DNA from: Ascarosepion bandense
Lineage: Eukaryota; Mollusca; Cephalopoda; Sepiida; Sepiidae
DNA: 64,000 nt
Assembly: GCA_037127315.1 (NCBI GenBank)
Contig: JBBBDQ010001122.1
Span: 5,535,001 to 5,599,000, forward strand
Reading direction: 5' to 3'
The notes beneath the pieces were generated by a model that was not told the DNA's origin, did no database searches, and saw nothing but the letters and a program-made list of their open reading frames with translations. The position numbers were made by a program, and so were the translations under genes. Each line of letters begins with the position of its first letter. Positions within the stretch are counted from its first letter, which is position 1. Shown piece by piece: positions 10,665 through 23,500 of the stretch.

Positions 10665-11855
10665 TGTTATATATAATTTTGAAGCGTGTTTTTCGCTCTA
10701 TCAAATCGTGTTATTCGTTACCGTTCTCAATCTCTTCATTCATTTTTTTGCAGGCATGGACTAAATTCAAATCCACACGATTTTCTTGTTCTAGTTCAAA
10801 CTAGGCCGAAAAGCTGCCGAGACAGCTTGTGATATCAATGATGCGTTTGGCCCAGGAACCACTAACGAACGTGTGGCACAACGGTGGTTCAAGAAATTTC
10901 GTAATGGTGACGAGAGCCTCAAAGATGAAGATGGTCGTGGCCGGCCGACTGCAGTTGATAACGAACATTTGAAAGCCTTAATTAAAGCCGATCCTCGCAA
11001 AACCACACGAGAAGTTGCTGTTGAACTCAAGGTCAACCACTCAACGGTCATTCGCCATTTAAAGCAAATAGGGAAGTCAAAAAAGTTGGATAAATGGGTG
11101 CCACATGAATTGAACGATAATCAAAAAAATCGTCATTTTGAGGTGTCTTCTACGCTCCTTCTGCGCAACAAAAACAACCCATTTCTTGAGCAGATTGTGA
11201 CATGTGATGAGAAGTGGATCCTCTACAACAACCAGCAATGTTCAGCACAGTGGTTGGATGCTGGAAAAGCTCCACAACACTTCCCGAAGCCAAAATTGCA
11301 CCAAAAAAAGGTTATGGTGACTGTTTGGTGGTCTGCGGCCGGTCTCATCCATCACAGCTTCTTGAATCCGGGCAAAACGACTACGGCAGAGAAGTACTGC
11401 CAACAAATTGACAAAATGTACCAGAAGCTCCAACATATGCGCCCGAGATTAGTCAATATGAAGGGACCAATTCTCCAATTCTCCTCCATGACAACGCTCG
11501 CCCACATGTTGCTCAACTGACCCAGCAGAAGCTGAACGAATTGGGCTACAAAACTGCCTCATCCGTCATATTCACCGGACATATCACCCACCGATTATCA
11601 CTTTTTCAAGCATCTCAACTTCCTGTGCAAAAAATGCTTCAAAAGCCGAGATGATGCTGAATCCGCCTTCAATGACTTCATCGCTTCCAGAACTCCGGAT
11701 TTCTATGCTAATAGGATAAATAAACTTGTTTCTCGTTGGCAAAAATGTGTCGATTCTAATGGTTCTTATTTCGATTAATAAAGTTTATTATGAAAGGAGT
11801 TATGATCTTTTGAAGTTGAACATCAAAAAATGACATTATTTTTGCACCAACCTAA
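10665..11855 (+). mobile_element. mariner element (Tc1/mariner), 5' end lost
   Basis: It interrupts the gypsy integrase. The 3' inverted repeat, read outward-in on the minus strand, is TTAGGTTGGTGCAAAAATAA (11,836-11,855), the typical irritans/Hsmar1-like mariner end, followed by TA (11,856-11,857). The matching 5' repeat was not found at the upstream junction, so that end is truncated or rearranged. The transposase remnant occupies 10,795-11,778. Confidence 0.75.
10795..11778 (+). pseudogene. mariner transposase, frameshifted
   Basis: Helix-turn-helix region (TNERVAQRWFKKF, VAVELKVNHSTVIRHLKQIG), then TCDEKW with the first Asp, a WVPHEL linker, HDNARPH with the second and YSPDISPTDYHFF with the third (a D,D34D enzyme). 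The end is RWQKCVDSNGSYFD and TAA. An upstream TAG at 10,792 and frameshifts near 11,485 and 11,565 break it into three pieces, so it cannot make a complete transposase. The overall layout is that of mariner proteins of about 345 aa. Confidence 0.82.
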
Positions 11856-12013
11856 TATTTTATTTTTTGGTAATTTCTTGCTCAGAACTTTAATTGTCTT
11901 TTATTTTTTGTTTTTCATGGATGCCATGTTGTTTTTAAGTTTGTTTAAGCCTTAAACAAACTTTAAATTTTAAGTTTAATATAAAAGCTTCAATCAAAGT
12001 ATTGGTGTTTTAA

Positions 12014-12228
12014 CCCTCTAGGGCCATTCGTATCATATTTGATACAGTATTTCCCTATAAGGAAACATTTGGTATTTCCCTATAAGGAAACATTTGGTAT
12101 TCATTGACTGAGCAGTCAGTACTGCTTTCATTTATAAAATATTTCTCTTAAAAAATTTTTCAGGAAAATATTTCTTTCAAGGCTTGTTTTCATACTGTAT
12201 CAAATATGATACGAATGGCCCTAGAGGG
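12014..12228. mobile_element. piggyBac-type MITE (215 bp) in a TTAA target
   Basis: It is flanked by TTAA at 12,010-12,013 and 12,229-12,232. Perfect 37-bp inverted repeats start CCCTCTAGGGCCATTCGTAT (12,014-12,050 and 12,192-12,228). TTAA target duplication with CCC...GGG ends is diagnostic of the piggyBac superfamily. Inside, a 25-bp unit containing TTTCCCTATAAGGAAACATT is present twice in tandem. No coding capacity. Confidence 0.88.
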
Positions 12229-12239
12229 TTAAGCACTAC

Positions 12240-13375
12240 CAAAAAGGAGTTCACTTTTTACATAAGAAATATATATCAACATATGGGAGAGGGGACATCA
12301 GACTTCTAGAGGTGATTAGGTGAGGCATGGCCAAAAAAGGTTGAGAAACACTGTGATATACAAAGACTCTAGCATTCTTAAATGGAATAAAGAGCATGAC
12401 TGGGACACAATTGTGAACCAGTCAACACTAAAATCAGCAACACACTTTCTATTATTTATAAGGCGCTCGCATATGGAGGAGCCGCAGGTATTCGGGACAG
12501 GCTCATTAGAAGCCAAGGTATGATTCCTGATCTTACTAGGAACGTGCTGTTAAATTCTCATGTCTAGACGTTGAGTGGTTCTCCCTCTGTAGTTGGCACC
12601 ACAACCATACTTATATTGATAAATTACAGAATTTACATGATGAAGAGGGAGAATGTCCTTGCGACTAGAATAGAAAATAGGTCGGGTTTGGAACACCACT
12701 TGAAACTCAGTATATCAGGTCCCGCAAATCATCTCTCTGTAAACAACATGAATGTTTGCTGGAACTTGATAATTATAACTAATTATAGAGTAATTATAGT
12801 ACTTGATATCAAAGAGATAGAGCATGAATTGTAACCATTGTTCACTTATCTCGTCCCTACACAACTTTTATAGATTAGAGTCACTCATCAAGTGACTGGA
12901 CTGTAAAATGTTAAATTTTTTCAATAAAGTCTGCTGATGAGTGGATGCAATCTCCATAAAATTTCATTTAAAAACAAGTGCATATTTTATTTTTTTTTGT
13001 TATTAATCTATAATATAAAATATGGAGCAGATGATGAAATTATTTAGTTAATAATGAAGATGACTGACGACTTTATAACCAAAGTGCACAATGTCTTATC
13101 CTGTGTTCTGCACTATACAAACCTGCCTGAATTGAAATAATTGGTTAGGGAATCAGTTTATTATTTAAATAATAATAAAACCGATCCCCAGCTATGTCAC
13201 ACAGGAAAAGAATCCCCAAAGTTCACAAACATCAAGGCCTGCTTCTTTACAAATTATTTTTTTTTTTTTGATTGTTTAATTACTTTTTGGTCATAATAAA
13301 ATTAGACCAGTGCACATTTGTATTAAAAAGTATTCAATACAATTATATTGTAGAAATTTTGAATATTTTTCATTA
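12240..13375. other. Unassigned intergenic sequence
   Basis: No domain recognised. Short frames at 12,320-12,523 and 12,571-12,834 have no codon or motif support. The rest is AT-rich with homopolymers. Confidence 0.3.
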
Positions 13376-13723
13376 GTAAACGAGTTATTATACAACCTAG
13401 GTTTCTACCATGAGTCGTGTTTTAAGGTGATTTCCAATAACTGATTTTACCAATTATTATTTTTTTTTTAAGAACACTCACATAACGGTTTGTTTTTTTT
13501 TGTATAGTTGTATGAACCTAAGAGATATTTTTTAGGTTCATACAACCATGGATGAAAATGTTATAATATTTTGTAATTTAAAAAATTGCACGTTCAAAAA
13601 TTCCCTGTTATGTGAGCAATAAAAAAAAACAACAACAAACGGTAAATGGTAAATTCAGTTATTAAAAATCGCCTGAAGACACCACTCACAGTAGAAACCT
13701 AGGTTGTGTAATAACTCATTTAC
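13376..13723. mobile_element. Long-inverted-repeat MITE (348 bp)
   Basis: The ends read GTAAACGAGTTATTATACAA on the plus strand and GTAAATGAGTTATTACACAA on the minus strand. Similarity between the two arms continues for about 80 bp. A second, perfect inverted pair (GTTGTATGAACCTAA, 13,507-13,521 and 13,532-13,546) sits near the middle, and CTCACATAAC/GTTATGTGAG lies between. The whole unit is thus a decayed palindrome. It lies just downstream of the SWT1-like gene. Confidence 0.78.
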
Positions 13724-13726
13724 AAG

Positions 13727-13761
<35 letters not shown>

Positions 13762-14170
13762 TAATTGGATAATCAAATTACTAAAAACTAAGTGAGAACT
13801 GATCTCTCACTTTGTATACTAAAATCTAGAAATGTCCATCCCTGATACATGACATCATTTCTGGTTCTTATAATATAGCCTTACCATTTTATAAACAACA
13901 TAAAATGTTAAAAGAGGCCATGATGTAATCAAGATATGCCTGATGTTGAAATCCAAATAACAAAATATGAAACTACTTGCATTTTTAATTGTAAAGATAT
14001 TTTTGATTGACCTGAGCACAGATTTTTATATTTTCTGCTAGGACATAAAAAAAACACCTTGATGAATTCAAAAATAAACTCAAGATAATGAACCAGCAGT
14101 AATAGACATAAAAATTATTGTTTATGACTTGGCAGTGATTAGTGAGTGGTACCTGACTGGAGGCTGTGTG
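13724..14170 (-). other. Probable 3' UTR of the SWT1-like gene
   Basis: Sequence directly downstream of the TGA. No open frame or repeat is evident in its first 300 bases. The minus strand carries ATTAAA, a variant polyadenylation hexamer, at 13,984-13,989. No AATAAA was seen before the MITE at 13,376-13,723, so the transcript end is a guess. Confidence 0.3.
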
Positions 14171-14255
14171 TCATGTGCCTACTAAATGTCCCTGGTAAGT
14201 ATGCAGTCCACGAATCATTACTTCAAGTTGAGCTAGGCCGTTGGTCAGCATTTCC
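14171..14255 (-). CDS. SWT1: SWT1-like terminal coding exon 17
   Basis: Acceptor TTCTTCTCTTTTAG. Entering in phase 2 it encodes EMLTNGLAQLEVMIRGLHTY and QGHLVGT, then TGA at 14,171-14,173. The short polar tail followed by a stop, with no good donor before it, marks it as the last coding exon. The intron before it (14,256-18,776) contains the nested LINE insertion. Confidence 0.75.
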
Positions 14256-17200
14256 CTAAAAGAGAAGAAACTAGGTCATCACTGTTGCAACAAGTCACAA
14301 AGAGATTGACAAGTTGGTTAATTTAACAATATATCAATCATTGTTGGATTAATTAATGTCAAATATAAATCACAATGAATCAATAAACGGCCAAACAAAG
14401 GTACATTTTACACTTTAATTAAAAGGATAAAGACAAGTCCTGCTTGCATTAGCATCAAAATGGTTGACATGGGTCCTGTTTGCATTTTTTTTTTTATTAT
14501 TATAATCATATCACCCCAAACAAGGCATTTTACTTGCCACTGTTGTGCAGGGGGTTATATAGGAGGAAAGCTATGAGAAAGTTATGAAAAAGAGTGAGAG
14601 ATTATAGGGGGTGTCAGGAAGTGGGTAAGAGAAGGATGAGAATACTGATGAGAGTGGAGTGGATGGAGAAAGGAGCATGAGAGAGAGAATGCAGGTTAGT
14701 GAGATAGGAGATGACTTGACTTTACATTTAAATTTTTGGAGATTGTAGCTGTCGATTGATTGATTGATTGATTGATTGATTGTGTTTAATGGCCTATCAA
14801 CCTCCAAAAGGTCATTTAAGGCCAAAAGGTGTTTTTGCTTTCAGAGTTGTTTGTTTTCAAGCTTAGTTGTTTTTAGAGTTAGTTGTCTTCCAGTTTTTAA
14901 TTGATTTTAATGTTAGTTGTCTTCAAGCTTTCAAAGTTGGTTGTTTTCAACCTTTCAGAGTTGGTTATCTTCAAATTTTTAAGTAGAAATTTTTTTTTTT
15001 TTAAAGAGGGTAATGAGCAGTGGTGAGTAGTTAGTGTTTTGGGTTTTTTTTTTTTTTTGTATGAAAGGAATTTAGATTTTCATATATAGTCTAATTTCTT
15101 TTAGAAATTGGGGATATTTTGCTTGGGTCGACATTGTTAAATAGATCTTTTAAATTGTTTGATCTGTAATATTTTGGTCGAATGGAGATGCCTCAAATAT
15201 TTCACTGAATAATTTTATTCACCATATGTGGGTTTTAGTTTTGAGAGGGTTTTTGTTTGGGATTTTGGAGTGTTTGAGGATTTTGTTCCTCAATATCCAT
15301 TGCTTCTAGATTTTCGAATCCATTTCGTCTTGGGCTCAGGCTGGTTTGGGTTCTTAATTTTGATGTTGCTCTAGGTCTTGTTTGTTGTTTCTTTTTTCTT
15401 GGGGATTTTTTTGGTTTGTCTGAATGAGAGGTTAATTTTGGTTCAGTTTTTTTTGGAGAGTTTGTGTTAGGGATAATTTCTGTTTTCTTATTGGGTAAAG
15501 AGGGTTTTTCATTGTTTGGCTTATTTGATTTAGGTAAAAGGTTTTTGTCTTTGTTGTGTGTGGGTTTTTGATTTTCATTTTGGTCTTTGTTGAGAATTGG
15601 TTTCGGGTTTTCATTGGCGAAGGAGGATTTGGATTTCCCAAGGGTAATTTTTAATTCATTGATGAATTTGGGCCAATCGTTGGGCTCTAATTGTATGAGT
15701 TTTTTTAAGGAGATCCTTGTACTTATCTTTTGTTTCAGGTAGTTGGAGGGGCTCTTTGGGCGATGTTGGACTATGAAACCTTATTTGAGTACATTTCGAC
15801 GATTTTCCTTGCTTCTCAAAAGGGTATATTTCTGTTATATTTTACCTCAAGTATTTCTTTCTCTTTTTTCCATATACAGCAATTTCTCGAGTATGCCAGG
15901 TGGTCACCTTCACAATTTGCACATTTGATGGTCCGATTGCATTGATCTTCTAGGTGATCCAAGTCCCTTATTCCACATTTCTTGCATAAAGGTTTTCTTG
16001 AACACTGCTCCTCATGGTGTCCAAACATCTGGCATTTGAAACACCTGAGCAGGTTTGGGATATAGGTCTATTGTATCCGACCTTAATCTCTTTTAGGGGC
16101 TTGTGGGAGTTAAAGATCAAGATATACGTGTTTGTGTTAATGGTGTTGCCTTCAATTTTTAATGGTGATTCTTTTATGATCTATGACTCCTTATTATCTT
16201 TTCTATCACGAAGGGAGATAGCTTTGATAAGGGAGTATCTTCGGTGGACTCAAGGACAACGAATTTGGTGAAGCCAGGTTGTCACAGCTCAGAGTCACTG
16301 TTTGGAGGGGTTAGAAAAAGCCATAATATTTATTTTGGTATAGGTTCATCATCCGTGCTCCCCACCCACAAGTTCGAAGCCTGCATTTAGGGTCTGCCAG
16401 GGGGAAACCCAATCACCCTGATGGACCAGGGACTACACAGGCGGTATACTCACCTCAGTAAGAAGTCCAGAGCAACTGTCACCTCATCCAATGCTCTGCT
16501 CCAAGACACAGTGTATGATTGGAGGATCTGCAGCCATGTCTGGGCCTGAACCTCAACTAGATGATTGACCCTCAGCTAGCGCCTTCTAATGTCTACAGGT
16601 TCTGGGTATCCTTCCGTAGTTTTCGTTCTTCTGGTTAGTTTAGTTGGGGAAGATTGGCAAGGTTGATGTCATTTATTTCCAGTAGTAGACATTGGGCTTG
16701 ACCTCACCAGCCAATTGGTCGAATTGGGCCTCTCTGACCGCCCGTCTAGCCCTGGTAAAGGCCAAAGTGGTGTGTTGCGAAGTGAAGGTACTTAACCTGA
16801 CCTCCAAGTCCCTCAACCATCAGGATCCCATCCCAGGGCATCACGGGTTGCCACCCACGGCCAACAGGTGGCCCCATTGAGGGATTTTTACCCTCTGCAG
16901 CGGGGCTGTAGCTGTTGAGAAAGCAAGTAAACGAAAGGGAATTCCACAGGTGGGAAGTACGAGAAAAGAAGCTGCTGGAGTAGAATTTGCATTTACATTT
17001 CACTGGTTTCACAGTAAAAGGGTGGGACCTAGTTGCTAATCTTGTGGCTCAAGTAAATTCATATATAGGGGCACCAGTGAGCTAAGTTCCTCAGAACAGA
17101 AGCCATGAAAGTCTTTGAGACACAGGGAAGCAACATTGCACCAGTGAGAAAGTGACTGTATCTGAGCTGCCAAGTCAGGATCAATCACATTACAGATTCT

Positions 17201-19469
17201 CCATTGGATTTTGTCAAAGACCCCTAGGTGGATAGCACAAGCACCCGACCAGATATGGCAGCAGTATTCAATGCAAGGACGGATGGTAGATTTATATATG
17301 TACATGTGCAGAATTGTTTCAGACAGGAAAAACTTCCTGGCCATACACAGAGAACTGACCTTCTTAGCAGCGGATTTAGCTATGGATTCTATATAGTCAT
17401 TCCAGGGCTGTTGTGAGAGTTAACCTGAGGAGGCACAGTGTTTTACTTTCAGGGAGACTAGCCTAATCCATGCTAATGGGAGGTAGGAGTGATTGTCTGT
17501 GATGGTAAATAGATAACAGCTTCGTTTTGGAAGCATTAAAATTCATGAGCCATTTCTTGCCCCAGTCCGCCATGGATCAGCAGCGAGGTTTGCTTTGTCA
17601 GCCTCAGCAGATTTTTTGATCGAGGCAAGAGTAAACTGTAGTGTTGTCGGCATATATACCTACTTGGGATCTTATTGCATCAGGGAGATCATTAATGTAG
17701 ATAAGGAAAAGCATAGAACCTAGAATAGAGCCTTGAGGGACATCCACATTCGTATGATAGTATTGGGAGGCATGTCCATTCAATACTACCTTCATTGTGC
17801 GATTTGAAAGGAATTACTGGATTAGGTCAAACAATTGTCCAGTTGTACCATAGCCCCGCAGCTTGCGTAGAAGGCCAGCATGCCAGACTGTCAAAAACTT
17901 TGGAGATATCTAGGGCAAAAGTTTGGGCTTCGCCGTTCTTGTTGAGAGCCTGGTGTATAGAATCAGTGATGGTCATGAGCATATCAGCAGTAGACCTGGT
18001 GAAGCGAAAACTATACTGTATGTCAGAGAAGAGTCTGTGAGATGTGAGATGCATTAGTGTCAAAATGGTAGGCATGGGTCTTGTTTGCATTAGCATCAAA
18101 AGGGTAGACATGAGTCCTGTTTGCATTAGTGTTAAAAGGGTAGACACGGGCCCTGTTTGCATTAGTGACAAAAGGATAGAGAGAGTTCTTGTGAGCACTA
18201 GAATAAGAAAGGTAGACATTGTTCAAGTTTTTAATTAAGGATGTGCCTTTTTGAAATTAGTCACGTACACAAGATGCAGTTTTTGTGTATACCGACAGGA
18301 TAGATTAGTCAGTTAAGGTCTGTATGTAGCTGTTTTCTTTTTATCTTATTGAAAAAAAATTGCTGTTGGTCATTTTTTTTAATATTGAGATACAAAAATA
18401 CAGAAAAAAAGATATATTTAACACAATGATAAATTATAAAAAAAGAGAGAAATGTTGTATTAACATAATTTATATAAATAAATCAGAAGCAATAGTCAGA
18501 CAGAATTAATAATGAAATGTGTTAAATTAGTTCTTATATAGCAGTAAAGAGGAATATCCTTATTTCCATTAGCTACAGATTTTGTATTTGTAAACTTAAA
18601 CAATATTCTTCCTGAGACATCTTTAAACCTTGAAAACAGTTTTTTAAACTAAAAACAAAAGTACTTTACAGAAACTTATAGTGTGAGTAAAAAATACAAA
18701 TTCTATAAAATGATAACCAGAGAATATTGTAAAAATCTGCTATGGAATCCTTAAGATTATTATTAAGACTACTTACTGTTTCTCAGGATCGGAAAAAAGT
18801 GTCTGTAATTGTACACAGTTGACTAGAGGATTATTGTCCTGCAAGAAAAAAGAAATGCTATTTTTAGCTTCTTTGAAATTGGTTAGCATCGCTTGAGAAT
18901 TATTTGGAAACTATTTGTTAATGTAACTTGTAATATCACAAATAAATTATGCAGTCAAGGAAAAAAATGAAACCCTGTTATTTAGCATCCATTACATTTG
19001 AACACAATACAGAGGCAAAGTTTCAACTTTTTTTCTTCTTCTATTGATTCACTAATCACTGACATTACCATTATTCTACCATCACTTCACTCAGCTTTAG
19101 AAAATTTTCTGAATTAATAGACCAAATTTTAGATGACTGAGCACAAAATTGTGAACTTTCTTGAGCTAAAATTTATTTAATTTTGGTAATCTGTGAACTG
19201 AAAATCATGAAGGGATTGGCAGGAATTAATGCAAGAAATATCAGCAGACAATTCTACATATGATATTAATGCATTGTTAATGATTTTTGCTACAGAAATG
19301 CATGGCAAGTATTTTCAGTAGTTAGGAGTTAATCCAAATATTGAAAGAAGATTTTTCATATATATAATGTAAATGCTTCAATAATGATTTTGCTATAAAA
19401 ATGAAAAATTAATTGTCATTAGTCAAGAATTAATACAAGCATTACTAGTGAAATGTATGTGTGTGTGTA

Positions 19470-19521
<52 letters not shown>

Positions 19522-20445
19522 CTTTGAGATTTGAGAAAGAAATCACTCAACCAACGGTCGAGAGTGAGGGAAAATTAACTCGTTCCAAAATCATTTTACT
19601 TGACCAACTCCATTTCTTAATAGTCGCTTAACATAAATATAGCGTGAATCACCGACGGAAAACAAATGAAATTTTAATTAAAATTTTAAACGTGTTAGGA
19701 TTTAAAAATGTAAAAAAATACTAACAAAATTTGATCTTTCCTCTTAATAATAGCATAAACATTTTGATGATAAAACTTTGTTTTTATTAAGTTTGAGCCT
19801 TTTTTTAACATCATGCTCTGCTGATTTTTTTTTTTTTTTTGCAATTGAATGGAGCTACCTAAATTCATAGTTTCTTTCTTCTGTTTGACTACAACTTCCA
19901 TCTCATAGATGATAGAAAAAATAACAAATCTGATTTTCTCAACGATTTTCAATAAAAAAAATTACTTGTATAATTTGTTTTTTGGTGCGTGGTTGAAAGA
20001 AGTTTGCATATTTTTTTTTCTTTCTTTCAAATGTTTGTTTTTACTTTTCATAAACGGGTAGGAAATATAGAGTCATGGATAATATTTTTCCAAATGAATT
20101 TCTAAAAATCTGTGAGTGTCTTTAATCTGGGTGACAGAGACATTTTGGCTCCACTTTGGAAGTGTTAATTAAATGAATGTTTAAACTGACCGGAACGATA
20201 AAAGCGAGACCAAAGAGTTCAATAATGTCATTGTAGGTCATTCTAAGTAACTTGTAAATTTTCAATGGCATACTTGTGGGTTGTAAAAGGAATCAGATTT
20301 CCTTTTTCTATATTTGAACAGACGTTTCATTGTGAGATTTTTAATCAACTGTGGGCTAGTAAAGCAATAAACTTTAATTGCCCAGTTAAGTTTTTAATCG
20401 ACTGAGTTGATCGGGCGAGTGAAATCTCAAAGGCTGTATATATAA

Positions 20446-20507
<62 letters not shown>

Positions 20508-23500
20508 ATGTTACTCACCTGACAGCCAAGTTGAGGTAAAATGGCATTTAGTTGCTCAGCAAGAACTGTGAATACATTTACTTCTTTGGGAATATCGGCT
20601 GTGGAAAATCCAAGGCAGCTGTGAACAAAGTAGCAATAATAAAACTTATTTGATATGTGACATCAAATATGAAAAATAGTAATATACTATACATATAGCG
20701 TGAAATGCCTGTGTAGAGAAAGCTTTAGCAAGTGAATTTCATATTATCCCTATTGTTTGGAGTTTGAATTTTCCACACTGGGTGCAATACACAGCTAACC
20801 TTAATAAGAAACAAACATGGAATGACATCTTTTTTCCTGCTGCTCCACCTGACAATCACTGTTGTATTTTGTGTCTTTCGGATTCTTTGTTGCTGTAGTC
20901 CACACATGCATGTACATTGTATATTAGAGTAGTTCATTATCATTTCTTCTCTTAATACACCTTTTCTGACATTTGTACAGACACGTACCACCTATATTAA
21001 AATTACATTGGTACACAAAACCACATTACTGCAATCAAGTTAATTTCACAAATGATTTGTTGCCTTATGGCAGTGGGGCCCAGTTATTGAAAGTAAGATA
21101 AGGGTGGGCAGACAAGCAGCAGTCACCAGGTCAGACTATACAAGTTGCTAAACTTTGGCTTGCAGAGATTTGATTCATAAACATATTGCAATTGCAGCTA
21201 AATGTTTAAAATGCATCTAAAAATACAAATATATAGTCAAAAGAATAAGCCAACATATTTTTGTAAGCTTGTTCCACTGTGAATTCAAATAAAATCTTGC
21301 TGCTCTGTTTGAAAAGGGCACTCTCCAAAACATCCCTGAACACTTACTGCCCCCTTGAGGTTATCATCCACAATGAAAATCAGTGGCCAACAACTTTGGT
21401 AAGTATAATTAACATTCCAATTTAAAAAAAAAAAATTAACTTAAAAATTGAAATTATATTCTTAAATATCCATGTTAGATTGAAACTTTCATGTGAATGT
21501 CATGTATGGCACCAAGTGCATTCAGAAATATCTAACCTGTCAGCTGCATACAACAACTTTCTGAGATCAATGGTTAAAAATAGCTTCAAGCAAATAAAGC
21601 CTGTAGGTTTCAGCAAGGACCATCCTTCTTCAAACCTGACAGACGAGTGCTACAGAATCACAAACAAATAACAAAAACCATATCATTTGAGGAATTTTAC
21701 AACAACAGTAACAACTAAAATAGATAGCACATGTAACTTGAAAAGAAAATAATAACATAAGCAAAATGTTGGCTTTCCACACTATTGCAAACAAAAGGTT
21801 TGGAAGGAAACTCATCAATACTGAAAATAAAAATAACAGCTACTGGACTTGAGAAACCTATTTTCCTTTGTTTTAAGAGAAAGATTTTATAAATTTCAGC
21901 TGAAAGCACTGGCTGCTCAGTCAGTGAATGCTAAATGTTTCCTTATTGTTCTACAAACTTCTTCAATCAATAAGATTTGGGAGAAGAGCCTTGTAATGAT
22001 ACAAGATGGTCACAAATACATCAAAATTCATTCACTAAAGATACACAAAAGATATTCTTCACCTCCATAAGTCATGAGGTGAATCTAATTTAAAGCTTTT
22101 TTTTTAACAAATGTTACACCTGAAGAAGTGTATAGAATGTTGCAGAAATAACACCAGCAACACAAAGGAGTTAAATTACCCAAATAAAACTTTGATTGTA
22201 TGTGCATGTTTTTTAACACAAGGTTTTATCTGTTGTGGATGTGAACGATGTGCAATGAATATGACCGCAGGAAAGGGGATCAGCATGTAGAGTTCAAATT
22301 CTGGCTCAGGACACTGCATTTGATATGATCGTCCAGCATTCACTTCCATACAAAAGGTCGGATATCACATAGCAATCCAACACACTTTACTTTGTTTCTA
22401 ATGAGATTTTCTTATCTTTCAGTACTTTGGTTAGCTTTGGAAATTCGTCTTTGGCCAAACCAATGCATCTTCGGATCTCCATGTTACACTTTCCATCCTC
22501 TGTCAAAATACTTCCCAGGTATTTGAATTTTTTTACTCGTTTTATTTTCGATTCTCTGACTTGCAGTTGGCATATTGGGCTTCTTTTGCTGATGACAATA
22601 CATTCAGTTTTCTTGATGTTTATGCTCAGTCCTTTCTTTTTACTTTCTTTTGCTAACTTCTGTAGAATGTCCTGCATTTTTCTTTCCATGTCTGCTATCA
22701 GTACTGTGTCATCTGCATATCTGATATTGTTAAGATTGTGGCCAATGAGATTGTCGTCAATGTCGAATCCTGGCAAGGCTTTTATCTCTCTCATAATTGC
22801 TTTGCTGTACAGGTTGAAAAGATCCAAAAGAAGAATTTGAGACATACAGGACAAGCAAAACCAAATCCATAATTAAATATAAATATTGTGGGAAAAAAAT
22901 CATGAGAGAGACAAGTACAAAGGTCCAGTTCTAGGAAAAATATGCTTAAATTACAAAAAAAAAAAAAAAAAGAAAAGATCATTTTTCAGAACATATACAA
23001 ATACAAAAAGTAAATAGAAACAGTAAAAATTGTTCAAACTCCGGAAGAAGTTGAAATATTTACAATAAATACATAAAAAAGGGAAGAGGGAAAAAAAAAA
23101 GAATAAATGACCAAGTATTTGACATGCAAGTTGATATGGGCAGTGAAATTACGCTGAGACCAAAAAATTTCTGGATAAAATTAGGACAACTGAAATTAAG
23201 AAAAAGCATACAACTAAAGCAATTTGATGGAACAACCATAAAAATGAAGGGTACATTTTAAGGCAATTTTGAAACCAACAAGCGTTCTGAAATAATCCCC
23301 ATTAAAGTTGTAGCATGCAAAAAATATCACAGATTATTAGGGATTAAAAGTAGATACAGCAAGACTAATCAATTCTATGGAAGCAGAAGGAAATGTATTA
23401 GGATTGTTGAAAGGCTATAAAGCAAGCGTTCAACTAAAGGAAAACTATCACCCAAAGTATATAGAGTCGAGAAAAGTTCCAGTTCATATCCTACCTTTGA

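Larger units (their letters stand above)
14487..18049 (-). mobile_element. LINE (minus strand) inserted in a minisatellite and itself carrying a nested LINE
   Basis: The 3' end is the reverse complement of a T-rich tract at 14,487-14,503 followed by the GGGGTGATATGATT tail. The outer element consists of 14,487-14,752 and 16,907-18,049. TGCATT flanks it on both sides (14,481-14,486 and 18,050-18,055) as the likely target-site duplication. It is 5'-truncated within the reverse transcriptase. The inner insertion at 14,753-16,906 splits the C-terminal coding region. Confidence 0.75.

Noticed and set aside
22427..22840. 137-codon open frame on the plus strand
   Set aside because: It is the antisense of the LINE reverse transcriptase at 22,387-22,854, which has the real motifs.
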